The notes beneath the pieces are model-generated. The model worked only from the letters and a program-made list of their open reading frames with translations. It made no database searches and was not told where the DNA came from. 64,000 nucleotides of DNA, taken from Streptomyces sp. JB150 (lineage in GTDB: Bacteria; Actinomycetota; Actinomycetes; Streptomycetales; Streptomycetaceae). The first letter of the stretch is position 1. Each line of letters begins with the position of its first letter. The stretch is taken from the NCBI RefSeq assembly GCF_011193355.1, contig NZ_CP049780.1:2844169-2908168 (forward strand), in the 5' to 3' direction. A program made the translations under genes and the position numbers. Positions 51,055 to 59,965 of the stretch are shown here, piece by piece.

Positions 51055-51101
51055 GGTGCGTCGTCTTTGCGTTGACCCGGTACGGCGCGTCTCGTCGGGT
51101 G
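51055..51101 (-). promoter_or_regulatory. guanidine-III riboswitch (candidate)
   Basis: The minus strand reads CACCCGACGAGACGCGCCGT followed by ACCGGGTCAACGCAAAGACG and ACGCACC. This aligns with the guanidine-III consensus CCGGACGAGGUGCGCCGUAC and CCGGUCAGGACAAGACGGCG. The first stem is CCCG/CGGG instead of CCGG/CCGG, a compensated change. The pseudoknot GCGCCGT/ACGACGC has one C-A mismatch. It ends about 30 bases before the gdx ribosome-binding site, so translational control is likely. Confidence 0.75.
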
Positions 51102-51139
51102 CCCTTCCACGCTGGCACGGGGCCGCCGAAGGGCACGGA

Positions 51140-51173
51140 CCAGGGGCCGGTGACGGTCGTCACCGGCCCCTGG
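51140..51173 (-). terminator. strong hairpin after the GroES-like gene
   Basis: Perfect 15-bp stem CCAGGGGCCGGTGAC with a GGTC loop, 27 bases beyond the minus-strand GroES-like stop and upstream of the gdx riboswitch. It would separate the two transcripts. Confidence 0.85.
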
Positions 51174-51199
51174 TACCGCTCACCGCCGATCCGCCGGAT

Positions 51200-51556
51200 C
51201 TACAGGTACAGCCCCGTGGAATCCTCGGACCCCTCGAACCGGTCCGCGGCCACGGCGTGCAGATCGCGCTCGCGCATCAGCACATACGGCACGCCGCGCA
51301 CCTCGACCTCGGCGCGGTCCTCGGGGTCGTAGAGCACTCGGTCTCCCGGCTCCACGGTCCGTACGTTCTGCCCCACCGCGACGACCTCCGCCCAGGCCAG
51401 CCGCCTGCCGACGGCCGCCGTGGCGGGGATCAGGATGCCGCCGCCGGAACGCCGCTCACCCTCGCTGTTGTCCTGCCGCACGAGCACGCGGTCGTGCAGC
51501 ATACGGATGGGCAGCTTGTCGTGTGGGATGCTCTGGTCGTCTCTCTTGGCGCTCAC
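51200..51556 (-). CDS. GroES-like co-chaperonin family protein
   Basis: 118 aa. The GroES/Cpn10 beta-barrel is visible as LPIRMLHDRVLVRQDNSEGE, then GILIPATAAVGRRLAWAEVVAVGQNVRTVEPGDRVLYDPEDRAEVEVRGVPYVLMRERDLHAV. The mobile-loop region differs (SEGERRSGGGILIP) and there is a ~15-residue N- and C-terminal extension. No groEL is adjacent; the true groES-groEL pair of Streptomyces lies elsewhere. So this is a diverged stand-alone paralogue of unknown partner. Confidence 0.88.
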   Translation of the reverse strand: MSAKRDDQSIPHDKLPIRMLHDRVLVRQDNSEGERRSGGGILIPATAAVGRRLAWAEVVAVGQNVRTVEPGDRVLYDPEDRAEVEVRGVPYVLMRERDLHAVAADRFEGSEDSTGLYL

Positions 51557-51580
51557 GCCTTCGAACCTACCTGTCCCGCC

Positions 51581-51910
51581 TCAGCCCCTGCGCCGCCGGG
51601 TCCCGAGGACGAGGACCCCGACGAAGGCGACGGCGACCAGCGCGACCGGCACGACCCGCTCCAGCCGCGGCGCCCCCTCCTCATCGACGAACGACGCCCT
51701 GACGTCCGTCACGACCCGATTGACCTGCACATACGCCCGCCCGAGCGTGTGATCGATATTGCTGACCACCTTGGCCTTGGCGTCACCGACGATGGTCTTC
51801 GGGTGCACCCGCACCCCGATCTCGTCGAGCGTCTCGGCCAGCGCCTCGCGGCGGCGCTTGATGTCCGCCTCGATCTGCGCGGGGGTTCTGGTGTCCGCCG
51901 TGTCCGCCAC
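51581..51910 (-). CDS. DUF3618 domain protein
   Basis: 109 aa from GTG 51910 (MADTADTRTPAQIEADIKRR). The DUF3618 signature PAQIEADIKRRREALAETLDEIGVRVHPKTIVGDAKAKV is complete. A ~35-residue linker precedes one C-terminal membrane helix (VVPVALVAVAFVGVLVLGTR) with a basic end, so it is a tail-anchored or membrane-tethered protein. Function unknown; the family often lies near envelope-protection genes. It is divergent from bcp. Confidence 0.87.
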   Translation of the reverse strand: MADTADTRTPAQIEADIKRRREALAETLDEIGVRVHPKTIVGDAKAKVVSNIDHTLGRAYVQVNRVVTDVRASFVDEEGAPRLERVVPVALVAVAFVGVLVLGTRRRRG

Positions 51911-52004
51911 CGTACGGCCTCCGAAGTCTGCGTTTGCCTGTTCCGGACAGTCTGTCAGCTCAGCGTCCCGCCGCACTGTCAGCACCCCCGGTTACGCTAG
52001 CCGG

Positions 52005-52472
52005 ATGAGCGAGCGACTTCAGCCCGGGGACACCGCCCCCGCCTTCACCCTCCCGGACGCCGACGGCCGCGAGGTCTCCCTGTCGGACCACAAGGGCCGC
52101 AAGGTCATCGTCTACTTCTACCCGGCCGCCCTCACCCCCGGCTGCACCAAGCAGGCCTGCGACTTCACCGACAACCTGGACCTCCTGGCCGGCGCGGGCT
52201 ACGACGTCATCGGCATCTCCCCCGACAAGCCCGAGAAGCTCGCCAAGTTCCGCGACAAGGAATCCCTCCAGGTCACCCTCCTCGCCGACCCCGACAAGCA
52301 GGTCCTGGAGGCCTACGGCGCCTACGGCGAGAAGAAGCTCTACGGCAAGACCGTCGTCGGCGTCATCCGCTCCACGGTCATCGTCGACGAGCACGGCAAG
52401 GTCGAACGAGCCCTGTACAACGTCAAGGCCACCGGCCACGTCGCAAAGATCATCAAGGACCTGGGGATCTGA
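52005..52472 (+). CDS. bcp: thioredoxin-dependent thiol peroxidase
   Basis: 155 aa peroxiredoxin Q (Bcp) reducing hydroperoxides with electrons from thioredoxin. Peroxidatic Cys in FYPAALTPGCTKQACDFTDN; the resolving Cys is five residues on (GCTKQAC), as in the atypical 2-Cys Bcp group. Active-site Thr and Arg (RSTVIVDEHGK) are present. ATG 52005. The usual PxxxTPxC proline is replaced: AALTPGC fits the consensus loosely. Stand-alone gene. Confidence 0.94.
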   Translation: MSERLQPGDTAPAFTLPDADGREVSLSDHKGRKVIVYFYPAALTPGCTKQACDFTDNLDLLAGAGYDVIGISPDKPEKLAKFRDKESLQVTLLADPDKQVLEAYGAYGEKKLYGKTVVGVIRSTVIVDEHGKVERALYNVKATGHVAKIIKDLGI

Positions 52473-52569
52473 CCCACCCGCGCCCCCGACTGGCCAGGCG
52501 TGACCCCTCACACCCCGGATCGTTACTCCGCACGAGAGGGGAACGCTTGGCCGATCAGGGGGGGGACAC

Positions 52570-53607
52570 ATGGGTGACGACGACAGGTACGCCCGCGAAA
52601 GGCTGGCCGCGGCCGCGGCCGAGGCGCGCTCATGGAACGACCTGATGCGACGGCTGGAGCTGAAGCCCAGCGGCGGACAGCGTCGAGTGCTCCAGGAGAA
52701 GATCGCCGCGCACGCCATCGACACCGGCCACTTCACCCGCGGCCCGCAGCGCACGTACGCGGACGAGGCGATCGCGGCGGCGGCCGCCTGCTCCACGACT
52801 CTGCGCGAGGTCGCCCTGAAGCTGGGGGCCGCTCCGGCGACCGGCACGCTGTCCCACCTCCGGCGCCGGATCGAAGAGGCCGGCATCGACATCAGCCACT
52901 TCCCGGGCATCGGCCGCAGCGGCCCCGGCTTCCCTTTCACCGACGAGGAGCTGCACACCGCCGCGGCATCCGCCGACAGCATCCGTGGCGCCGCCGGAGC
53001 GCTCGGCATCCCCGACGACGGACGCTCCCGGGCAGCCCTGGGCCGCCTGCTCCGCGAACGCGGGATCGACACCTCCCACTTCACACACGCCCGGCTGTCC
53101 CTGCCGGACGACAGACTCCGCGCCGCCGTGTCCGCCGGCGAGAGCTACGCGGACGTCATGCGACTGCTGGGCCTCGACGTGAACCACACCAACCACCGCC
53201 GGGTTCGCCGCAGGGTGGCGCAGCTGGATCTCGACACCAGCCACTTCAGGCGCAGGTCGTGGGGATCACCGCCGGCGACGCCGAGACGGCCGAGCGCCGG
53301 TGACGTCCTCACGGTGCTCCCGCCGGGATCGGCGCGCCTCAACCGCGACCGGCTCCATGCGGCGCTCCGGCAGCGCGGCGTCCCCTGCCGCTGTGCGTCC
53401 TGCGGGAACGCGGGCGAGTGGCTCGGGCAGCCGATCACGCTCCAGATCGACCACATCAACGGCGACTGGCGGGACAACCGCCCGGACAACCTGCGCTACC
53501 TCTGCCCGAACTGCCACGCCCTGACGGCGACATGGTGCCGCAGGAAGTCTCCGCACACGCCGGACGGGCGCACCCGTACACTAAGGTCACCAAGCGGCAC
53601 GGCGTAG
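52570..53607 (+). CDS. HNH endonuclease with N-terminal tandem modules
   Basis: 345 aa from ATG 52570. The first ~235 residues contain four degenerate ~55-residue helical modules. Each ends in an I-D-x-S/G-H-F motif (HAIDTGHFTRG, AGIDISHFPG, RGIDTSHFTH, LDLDTSHFRR) and likely forms a repeated helix-turn-helix DNA-binding array. The C-terminus is an HNH nuclease: CASCGNAGEWLGQPITLQIDHINGDW with the catalytic His-Asn, then NLRYLCPNCHALTATWCRRK. It ends 19 bases before tRNA-Leu. The biological role is unknown; the family occurs widely in Streptomyces without mobile-element partners. Confidence 0.85.
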   Translation: MGDDDRYARERLAAAAAEARSWNDLMRRLELKPSGGQRRVLQEKIAAHAIDTGHFTRGPQRTYADEAIAAAAACSTTLREVALKLGAAPATGTLSHLRRRIEEAGIDISHFPGIGRSGPGFPFTDEELHTAAASADSIRGAAGALGIPDDGRSRAALGRLLRERGIDTSHFTHARLSLPDDRLRAAVSAGESYADVMRLLGLDVNHTNHRRVRRRVAQLDLDTSHFRRRSWGSPPATPRRPSAGDVLTVLPPGSARLNRDRLHAALRQRGVPCRCASCGNAGEWLGQPITLQIDHINGDWRDNRPDNLRYLCPNCHALTATWCRRKSPHTPDGRTRTLRSPSGTA

Positions 53608-53625
53608 CCAAATGTCCGTTTTGGG

Positions 53626-53709
53626 GCGGTCGTGGCGAAATAGGCATACGCGCGGGTTTTAGGTGCCCGTGGGAGAGATCCCGTGTGGGTTCGAGTCCCA
53701 CCGACCGCA
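53626..53709 (+). tRNA. tRNA-Leu (anticodon UAG)
   Basis: 84 bases. Acceptor arms GCGGTCG and CGACCGC pair perfectly; the anticodon stem CGGGT/GCCCG encloses TTTAGGT with anticodon TAG. A long type II variable arm and a T arm with GTTCGAGTC are present. The discriminator is A, and CCA is not encoded. Confidence 0.95.
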
Positions 53710-53717
53710 CCTCTCGA

Positions 53718-53748
53718 CGAGGGCTCGGCCGTACGGACCGAGCCCTCG
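53718..53748. terminator. hairpin between tRNA-Leu and rdgB
   Basis: Perfect 11-bp stem CGAGGGCTCGG / CCGAGCCCTCG with a nine-base loop, immediately after the tRNA and six bases before the convergent rdgB stop. Probably bidirectional. Confidence 0.8.
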
Positions 53749-53753
53749 CTGGC

Positions 53754-54359
53754 TCACTCCCCGAGCAGTTCCCGCACCACCGGTACCAGTGCCCGGAACG
53801 CCTTGCCGCGGTGGCTGATGGCGTTCTTCTCGTCCGGGGTCAGTTCCGCGCAGGTGCGGGTCTCGCCCTCGGGCTGGAGGATCGGGTCGTAGCCGAAGCC
53901 GCCGGTGCCGGCGGGCTCGTGGCGCAGGACGCCGTGCAGGCGGCCCTCGACCACTCGTTCCGTGCCGTCGGGCAGGGCGAGCGCGGCGGCGCAGGCGAAG
54001 TGGGCGCCGCGGTGTTCGTCGGCGATGTCGGAGAGCTGGGCGAGGAGCAGGTCGAGGTTGGCCTTGTCGTCGCCGTGGCGGCCGGCCCAGCGGGCGGAGA
54101 AGATGCCGGGCGCGCCGTTCAACACGTCGACGCAGAGGCCGGAGTCGTCGGCGACCGCGGGCAGGCCCGTCGCCCGGGCGAGGGCGTGGGCCTTCAGCAG
54201 GGCGTTCTCGGCGAACGTCACGCCCGTTTCCCTGACGTCGGGGACGTCGGGGAAGGCGTCGGCGCCGACGAGTTCGTGGGGCAGTCCGGCGTCGGCGAGG
54301 ATCGCCCTCAGCTCGGTGATCTTTCCGGCGTTGCGGGTGGCGAGGATCAAGCGGGTCAT
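53754..54359 (-). CDS. rdgB: non-canonical purine NTP pyrophosphatase
   Basis: 201 aa Ham1/RdgB house-cleaning enzyme hydrolysing dITP, XTP and ITP. Motifs: LILATRNAGKITELRAIL for the substrate cleft, TFAENALLKAHA, and the catalytic Asp in VADDSGLCVDVLNGAPGIFSARWAG. FGYDPILQPEGE and KNAISHRGKAFRAL close the fold. ATG 54359. Same strand as rph, with a lipoprotein gene in between, reproducing the common actinobacterial rph-rdgB neighbourhood. Confidence 0.95.
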   Translation of the reverse strand: MTRLILATRNAGKITELRAILADAGLPHELVGADAFPDVPDVRETGVTFAENALLKAHALARATGLPAVADDSGLCVDVLNGAPGIFSARWAGRHGDDKANLDLLLAQLSDIADEHRGAHFACAAALALPDGTERVVEGRLHGVLRHEPAGTGGFGYDPILQPEGETRTCAELTPDEKNAISHRGKAFRALVPVVRELLGE

Positions 54360-54411
54360 GGCGACCAGTATCGCGGGGCCGCCCTGAGCCGCCTGCCGAG
54401 GCCCGGCCGCC

Positions 54412-54810
54412 TTACGGGGTGCAGACCTTGGTGAGTTCGCCGGCCGCGTCGGTGACCGGGGTGATGTCGGGGGTCGCGTCGCCGTTCTCGACGGACGTGC
54501 GGACGTTGTCCACGGCCTGCTGGAGGTCGTCGACGGCCTTGCCGACGTCGGCGTTGTCCGTCTTGTCGCCGATCTCGCCGAGGTTCTTCTCGATCGAGTC
54601 GAGGGATTCCTCGAGCTGGGTCAGGTCGTTGGCCGCGCCGTCGACCGCCTGCTGGAGATCGGTGACGCTGTCGGCGATGGCGTCGGCGGTCTGGACGCAG
54701 TCCAGCGCCTTGTCGACGGCGTCGCAGCCGGTGGTGAGTCCGGCGGTCAGCGCGACCGCCGCCAGGGTGGCGGCGATGGCGGCGGTGCGGCGTCGGCGGC
54801 TTCCGGCCAT
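54412..54810 (-). CDS. small secreted lipoprotein, coiled-coil
   Basis: 132 aa. Lipoprotein signal peptide of ~28 residues ([20 protein letters not shown]) with lipobox LTTGC; the mature protein begins at the Cys. The rest is acidic, strongly helical with heptad-like repeats (DLQQAVDGAANDLTQLEESLDS, KNLGEIGDKTDNADVGKAVDD), and ends with a Cys (KVCTP). A second Cys lies at ALDCV, so one disulfide is possible. Function unknown. It sits between rdgB and rph and may be co-transcribed with them. Confidence 0.85.
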   Translation of the reverse strand: MAGSRRRRTAAIAATLAAVALTAGLTTGCDAVDKALDCVQTADAIADSVTDLQQAVDGAANDLTQLEESLDSIEKNLGEIGDKTDNADVGKAVDDLQQAVDNVRTSVENGDATPDITPVTDAAGELTKVCTP

Positions 54811-54953
54811 GGAACGGTCCCTCCCTCGTTCGGGCCGGACGGCCCGGTGGTTCCGGCCGGGCGCACAGGGTCGAAGCTGTGCGCCCGTACCTTCGAAGAC
54901 GCGGTGGCACCTCGCGCGGTTGCCCGCGCCGAGCACGGGTTTTTGTGCGTCTT

Positions 54954-55691
54954 TTACTTTCCGGCGAGCGTGTCGAGCGCCGCGCGCTGCGCCGCGGCGA
55001 GTTCGGTGCAGCCGGCGACCGCGAGGTCGAGCAGCGCGTTCAGCTCGTCGCGGGCGAACGGCTCGGCCTCGGCGGTGCCCTGGACCTCGACGAAGCGTCC
55101 GTCGCCGGTGCAGACGACGTTCATGTCGGTCTCGGCGCGCACGTCCTCCTCGTAGCAGAGGTCGAGCAGGGGTACGCCGGCGACGATGCCGACCGAGACG
55201 GCCGCGACGCTGCCGGTGAGCGGCTTGCGCGTGGGCTTGATCAGCTTCTTGCCCTGGGCCCAGTGGATGGCGTCGGCGAGGGCGACGTACGCGCCGGTGA
55301 TGGCCGCGGTGCGGGTGCCGCCGTCGGCCTGGAGGACGTCGCAGTCGAGGACGACGGTGTTCTCGCCGAGCGCCTTGTAGTCGATGACGGCGCGCAGGGA
55401 GCGGCCGATGAGGCGGGAGATCTCGTGCGTACGGCCGCCGATCCTGCCCTTGACGGACTCCCGGTCGCCGCGGGTGTTGGTGGCGCGGGGCAGCATGGAG
55501 TACTCGGCGGTGACCCAGCCTTCGCCGCTGCCCTTGCGCCAGCGCGGGACTCCCTCGGTGAAGGAGGCGGTGCACAGGACCTTGGTGTCGCCGAAGGAGA
55601 CGAGGACGGAGCCCTCGGCGTGCTTGCTCCAGCCGCGTTCGATGGTGACCGGGCGGAGTTGTTCGGGGGTGCGGCCGTCGATTCGAGACAT
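54954..55691 (-). CDS. rph: ribonuclease PH
   Basis: 245 aa phosphorolytic exonuclease trimming tRNA 3' ends. Start ATG 55691 gives [20 protein letters not shown], followed by [47 protein letters not shown], and the phosphate-binding and catalytic Asp segment [23 protein letters not shown]. The length matches bacterial RNase PH. It is followed downstream on the same strand by the lipoprotein and rdgB genes. Confidence 0.96.
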   Translation of the reverse strand: MSRIDGRTPEQLRPVTIERGWSKHAEGSVLVSFGDTKVLCTASFTEGVPRWRKGSGEGWVTAEYSMLPRATNTRGDRESVKGRIGGRTHEISRLIGRSLRAVIDYKALGENTVVLDCDVLQADGGTRTAAITGAYVALADAIHWAQGKKLIKPTRKPLTGSVAAVSVGIVAGVPLLDLCYEEDVRAETDMNVVCTGDGRFVEVQGTAEAEPFARDELNALLDLAVAGCTELAAAQRAALDTLAGK

Positions 55692-55738
55692 GGGTCGAGC
55701 CTAGCCGCAGGGGGAGGGGCTCCTTCCCCCTGTGCGCG

Positions 55739-55773
55739 GAAGGGGCCCCTCCCGGGTGGGACGGGGCCCCTTC
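55739..55773 (-). terminator. hairpin downstream of nagF
   Basis: Stem GAAGGGGCCCC / GGGGCCCCTTC (11 bp) with a 13-base loop, 16 bases beyond the minus-strand nagF stop, separating it from rph upstream sequences. A second, weaker stem AGGGGGAGG/CCTTCCCCCT overlaps it on the left. Confidence 0.75.
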
Positions 55774-55788
55774 GGCGGTGAGCGTGGC

Positions 55789-56022
55789 TCACATCATGTC
55801 TTCGATCTCCGCGGCGATCGGGTCGGCGTCCGTGCCGATGACGACCTGGATGGCGGTGCCCATCTTGACCACACCGTGGGCGCCGGCGCCCTTGAGGGCG
55901 GCCTCGTCGACCAGCGAGCCGTCGCCGACCTCGACCCGCAGCCGGGTGATGCAGCCTTCGATCTCCTCGATGTTGTCGATGCCGCCGAGCCCGGCAACGA
56001 TCTTCTCAGCCTTGCTGGCCAT
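55789..56022 (-). CDS. nagF: PTS N-acetylglucosamine EIIB component
   Basis: 77 aa from ATG 56022. Stand-alone EIIB domain of the glucose/GlcNAc family: ASKAEKIVAGLGGIDNIEEIEGCITRLRVEV with the phosphorylated Cys in EGCITRLR, then AHGVVKMGTAIQVVIGTDAD. In Streptomyces EIIB is encoded separately from EIIC. It is divergent from nagE1, with a DasR-type site in the shared region, and phosphorylates the sugar carried by the EIIC proteins encoded next. Confidence 0.93.
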   Translation of the reverse strand: MASKAEKIVAGLGGIDNIEEIEGCITRLRVEVGDGSLVDEAALKGAGAHGVVKMGTAIQVVIGTDADPIAAEIEDMM

Positions 56023-56168
56023 GTTCTTTCTCCCTGATCCGGCAGGATGTGCGCCGTTTTCCACCACGGTTTACCGCTTTGACGCAGTAACCCACAGTCG
56101 GCCCAACTTCGCGAGCGTTCGGGCGGTGTCGACCGCAGGATGACGTCACGGCAACACCATCGTCCCAG

Positions 56169-56184
56169 ACTGGTCTACACCACC
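56169..56184. promoter_or_regulatory. DasR-responsive element (dre) between nagF and nagE1
   Basis: ACTGGTCTACACCACC matches the known Streptomyces dre consensus ACTGGTCTAGACCACT at 14 of 16 positions. It lies 37 bases before the nagE1 start and can serve both divergent genes. Confidence 0.9.
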
Positions 56185-56220
56185 TGACAGACGGTCGCCA
56201 AACCGCTCGGAAGGACATCC

Positions 56221-57510
56221 ATGAGTGCCGACGCCGTCAGTCCTGGCCGCGTGCGCTGGAACTCGGTGTTCCAGGGCCTGCAGAAGATGGGCCGCAGCCT
56301 TCAGCTGCCGATCGCCGTGCTGCCGGCCGCGGGCATCCTCAACCGGCTGGGGCAGCCGGACGTGTTCGGCGAGGACGGACTGGGCTGGACCGATGTGGCC
56401 AAGGTGATGAACGGGGCGGGCGGTGCGCTGCTGGACAGCGCGCTGGGGCTGCCGCTGCTGTTCTGCGTCGGGGTGGCCATCGGCATGGCGAAGAAGGCGG
56501 ACGGGTCGACGGCGCTGGCGGCGGTGGCGGGGTTCCTCGTCTACTACAACGTGCTGCGGCAGTTCCCGGAGGACTGTCCGGCGGGCACGAGGCCGGTGCC
56601 GAACATCGGCTGCCAGGGGGCGGTCGACGGGACGGTGAGCGCGTTCACGTACCAGAATCCCGGGGTGTTCGGCGGGATCGTGATGGGGCTGCTGGCGGCG
56701 TTCTTCTGGCAGCGCTACCACCGCACCCGGCTGGTCGACTGGCTCGGCTTCTTCAACGGCCGCCGGCTGGTGCCGATCATCATGGCGTTCGTGGCGATCG
56801 CGTTCGCGGCGCTGTGCCTGTGGGTGTGGCCGCCGATCGGTGACGCGCTGGAGAGCTTCAGCGACTGGATGAGCGGCCTGGGCGCGTGGGGCGCGGGTGT
56901 CTTCGGGGTGGCCAACCGGGCGCTGCTGGTGATCGGGCTGCACCAGTTCCTGAACGTGCCCATCTGGTTCCAGTTCGGGACGTACACCAGGCCGGACGGG
57001 ACCGAGGCGCACGGTGACATCAACATGTTCCTGGCGGGTGACCCGGACGCCGGCCAGTTCACCTCGGGCTTCTTCCCGATCATGATGTTCGCGCTGCCGG
57101 CCGCCGCCCTGGCGATCACGCACTGCGCGCGGCCGGAGCGCCGCAAGGAGGTCGGCGGTCTGATGCTGTCGGTGGCGCTGACGTCGTTCGTGACCGGCAT
57201 CACCGAGCCCATCGAGTACTCGTTCCTGTTCATCGCGCCGGTGCTGTACGCGATCCACGCGGTGCTGACCGGGGTGTCGATGGCGGTGACGTGGGGGCTG
57301 GGGGTCAAGGACGGCTTCAGCTTCTCGGCGGGGCTGATCGACTACGTCATCAACTGGAATCTGGCGACGAGACCGTGGCTGATCATTCCGATCGGGCTGG
57401 TGTTCGCGGCCGTGTATTACGCGATCTTCCGTTTCGCGATCACGAAATTCGACCTCAAGACGCCGGGCCGGGAACCGGCGGAGGAAGTGGAGGACGCCGC
57501 TAAGGTCTGA
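56221..57510 (+). CDS. nagE1: PTS N-acetylglucosamine EIIC permease 1
   Basis: 429 aa, about ten membrane helices. EIIC of the glucose/GlcNAc family: LQKMGRSLQLPIAVLPAAGI, FCVGVAIGMAKKADGSTALA, GVFGGIVMGLLAAFFWQRYH, the sugar-binding and His motif HQFLNVPIWFQ, and GITEPIEYSFLFIAPVLYAI. It lacks fused EIIA/EIIB domains, which is why nagF is needed. The closest relative is the next gene. DasR control is expected from the dre 37 bases upstream. It has two extra Cys in a periplasmic loop (FPEDCPAGTRPVPNIGCQ) absent from nagE2. Confidence 0.93.
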   Translation: MSADAVSPGRVRWNSVFQGLQKMGRSLQLPIAVLPAAGILNRLGQPDVFGEDGLGWTDVAKVMNGAGGALLDSALGLPLLFCVGVAIGMAKKADGSTALAAVAGFLVYYNVLRQFPEDCPAGTRPVPNIGCQGAVDGTVSAFTYQNPGVFGGIVMGLLAAFFWQRYHRTRLVDWLGFFNGRRLVPIIMAFVAIAFAALCLWVWPPIGDALESFSDWMSGLGAWGAGVFGVANRALLVIGLHQFLNVPIWFQFGTYTRPDGTEAHGDINMFLAGDPDAGQFTSGFFPIMMFALPAAALAITHCARPERRKEVGGLMLSVALTSFVTGITEPIEYSFLFIAPVLYAIHAVLTGVSMAVTWGLGVKDGFSFSAGLIDYVINWNLATRPWLIIPIGLVFAAVYYAIFRFAITKFDLKTPGREPAEEVEDAAKV

Positions 57511-57598
57511 GCCGGGAAACACCTAGGTCACAGCCACATCAAGTAGCCGATCCGTGACAGGAATCGCGGGTTCCTTATCCCTCCTTCATCGTGCTACA

Positions 57599-57631
57599 AC
57601 AGGTCTACACCACTGAGTGGTGTAGACCACC
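57599..57631. promoter_or_regulatory. double DasR-type site upstream of nagE2
   Basis: Two overlapping dre-like boxes, ACAGGTCTACACCACT and AGTGGTGTAGACCACC, one per strand. They form a perfect 13-bp-arm palindrome (GGTCTACACCACT g AGTGGTGTAGACC) at 57602-57628, 21 bases before the nagE2 ATG. Confidence 0.92.
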
Positions 57632-57649
57632 ACCCGATGGAGGAAGTCT

Positions 57650-58900
<1,251 letters not shown>

Positions 58901-58916
58901 GTCCCGCCCGTAGGGC

Positions 58917-58963
58917 ATGACGAAGGCCCCCGGAACCTGGTCGGTTCCGGGGGCCTTCGTCAT
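58917..58963. terminator. long hairpin terminator after nagE2
   Basis: 21-bp perfect stem starting ATGACGAAGGCCCCCGGAAC with a TGGTC loop, 17 bases after the nagE2 stop and 30 bases before the convergent MBL gene stop. Bidirectional. Confidence 0.92.
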
Positions 58964-58992
58964 GGCGTACGGCTCCCAGCGCGTACGCCCGT

Positions 58993-59745
58993 TCAGATCT
59001 CGTACGACCTCCTGGGCACCGCCAGCTCCACCGGACCGCCGTACACCGCTCGCGCGTCGGTCAGGTTGGCCTGGGGGTCGGTCCACGGGGGGATGTGGGT
59101 GAGGACCAGGCGGCGGGCGCCCGCGCGGGTCGCCGTCTCGCCCGCCTCGCGGCCGTTGAGGTGCAGGTCGGGGATGGACTCCTTGCCGTGCGTGAACGCC
59201 GCCTCGCACAGGAAGAGGTCGGCGTCGCGGGCGAGTTCGTCCAGCACCGGGGTCACCCCGGTGTCGCCGGAGTACGTCAGGACGCGGCCGGCGTGCTCGA
59301 TGCGGATGCCGTACGCCTCCACGGGGTGCGCCACGCGCTCGGTGTGCACGGTGAAGGGGCCGATCTCGAAGGTCGACGGCTTGACCGTGTGGAAGTCGAA
59401 GACCTCGCTCATCGAGGACGCCGACGGGGTGTCGGCGTACGCGGTGGTCAGCCGGTGTTCGGTGCCCTCGGGGCCGTAGACGGGGATCGGGTCGCAGCGG
59501 CCGCCGTCGTGGCGGTAGTAGCGCGCGACGAAGTACGCGCACATGTCGATGCAGTGGTCGGCGTGCAGATGGCTCAGGAAGATCGCGTCGAGGTCGTAGA
59601 GACCGCAGTGGCGCTGCAGCTCGCCCAGGGCGCCGTTGCCCATGTCGAGGAGCAGCCGGAAGCCGTCGGCCTCGACGAGGTAGCTCGAGCAGGCCGATTC
59701 CGCGGACGGGAACGACCCCGAGCAGCCGACGACGGTGAGCTTCAT
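58993..59745 (-). CDS. MBL-fold metallo-hydrolase
   Basis: 250 aa from ATG 59745 (MKLTVVGCSGSFPSAESACS). Metallo-beta-lactamase fold with HLHADHCID as zinc motif, DTGVTPVLDELARDADLFLCEA carrying the bridging Asp, and LVLTHIPPW with the final His. The Ser/Cys-rich GCSGSFPS opening matches the cyclic-nucleotide phosphodiesterase / RNase Z-like subgroup that includes mycobacterial Rv1339. It may therefore act on cyclic nucleotides. It lies between the PTS genes and the cysteine pathway, divergent from a PemK-like gene. Confidence 0.9.
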   Translation of the reverse strand: MKLTVVGCSGSFPSAESACSSYLVEADGFRLLLDMGNGALGELQRHCGLYDLDAIFLSHLHADHCIDMCAYFVARYYRHDGGRCDPIPVYGPEGTEHRLTTAYADTPSASSMSEVFDFHTVKPSTFEIGPFTVHTERVAHPVEAYGIRIEHAGRVLTYSGDTGVTPVLDELARDADLFLCEAAFTHGKESIPDLHLNGREAGETATRAGARRLVLTHIPPWTDPQANLTDARAVYGGPVELAVPRRSYEI

Positions 59746-59965
59746 GAAGCAGAAACCTCCGCTGGCGGGTGGTGAGAAACGGGGGTCGTGCGGTCCGTCG
59801 AGCGTACGGCGCAAATCCTGCGGTCGCTCCTTCGGCAGTCGCCGTTGTGGGCGAACTCACCTGCGTTGTCACCGGTTCGGCTGGACGCCGGGGGGTGGGC
59901 GGCGCTGTGCAGGGCGCGCGGGTGCGGGCGTGCGCCGGTAGCGTCGTCCGTATGGACACGTCCTG

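Noticed and set aside
51200..51556. Main groES gene
   Set aside because: Diverged mobile-loop region, extensions at both ends and no groEL partner; called only GroES-like.
53626..53709. Integrated element at tRNA-Leu
   Set aside because: No integrase, no repeat of the tRNA 3' end downstream, and core genes (rdgB, rph) follow directly.
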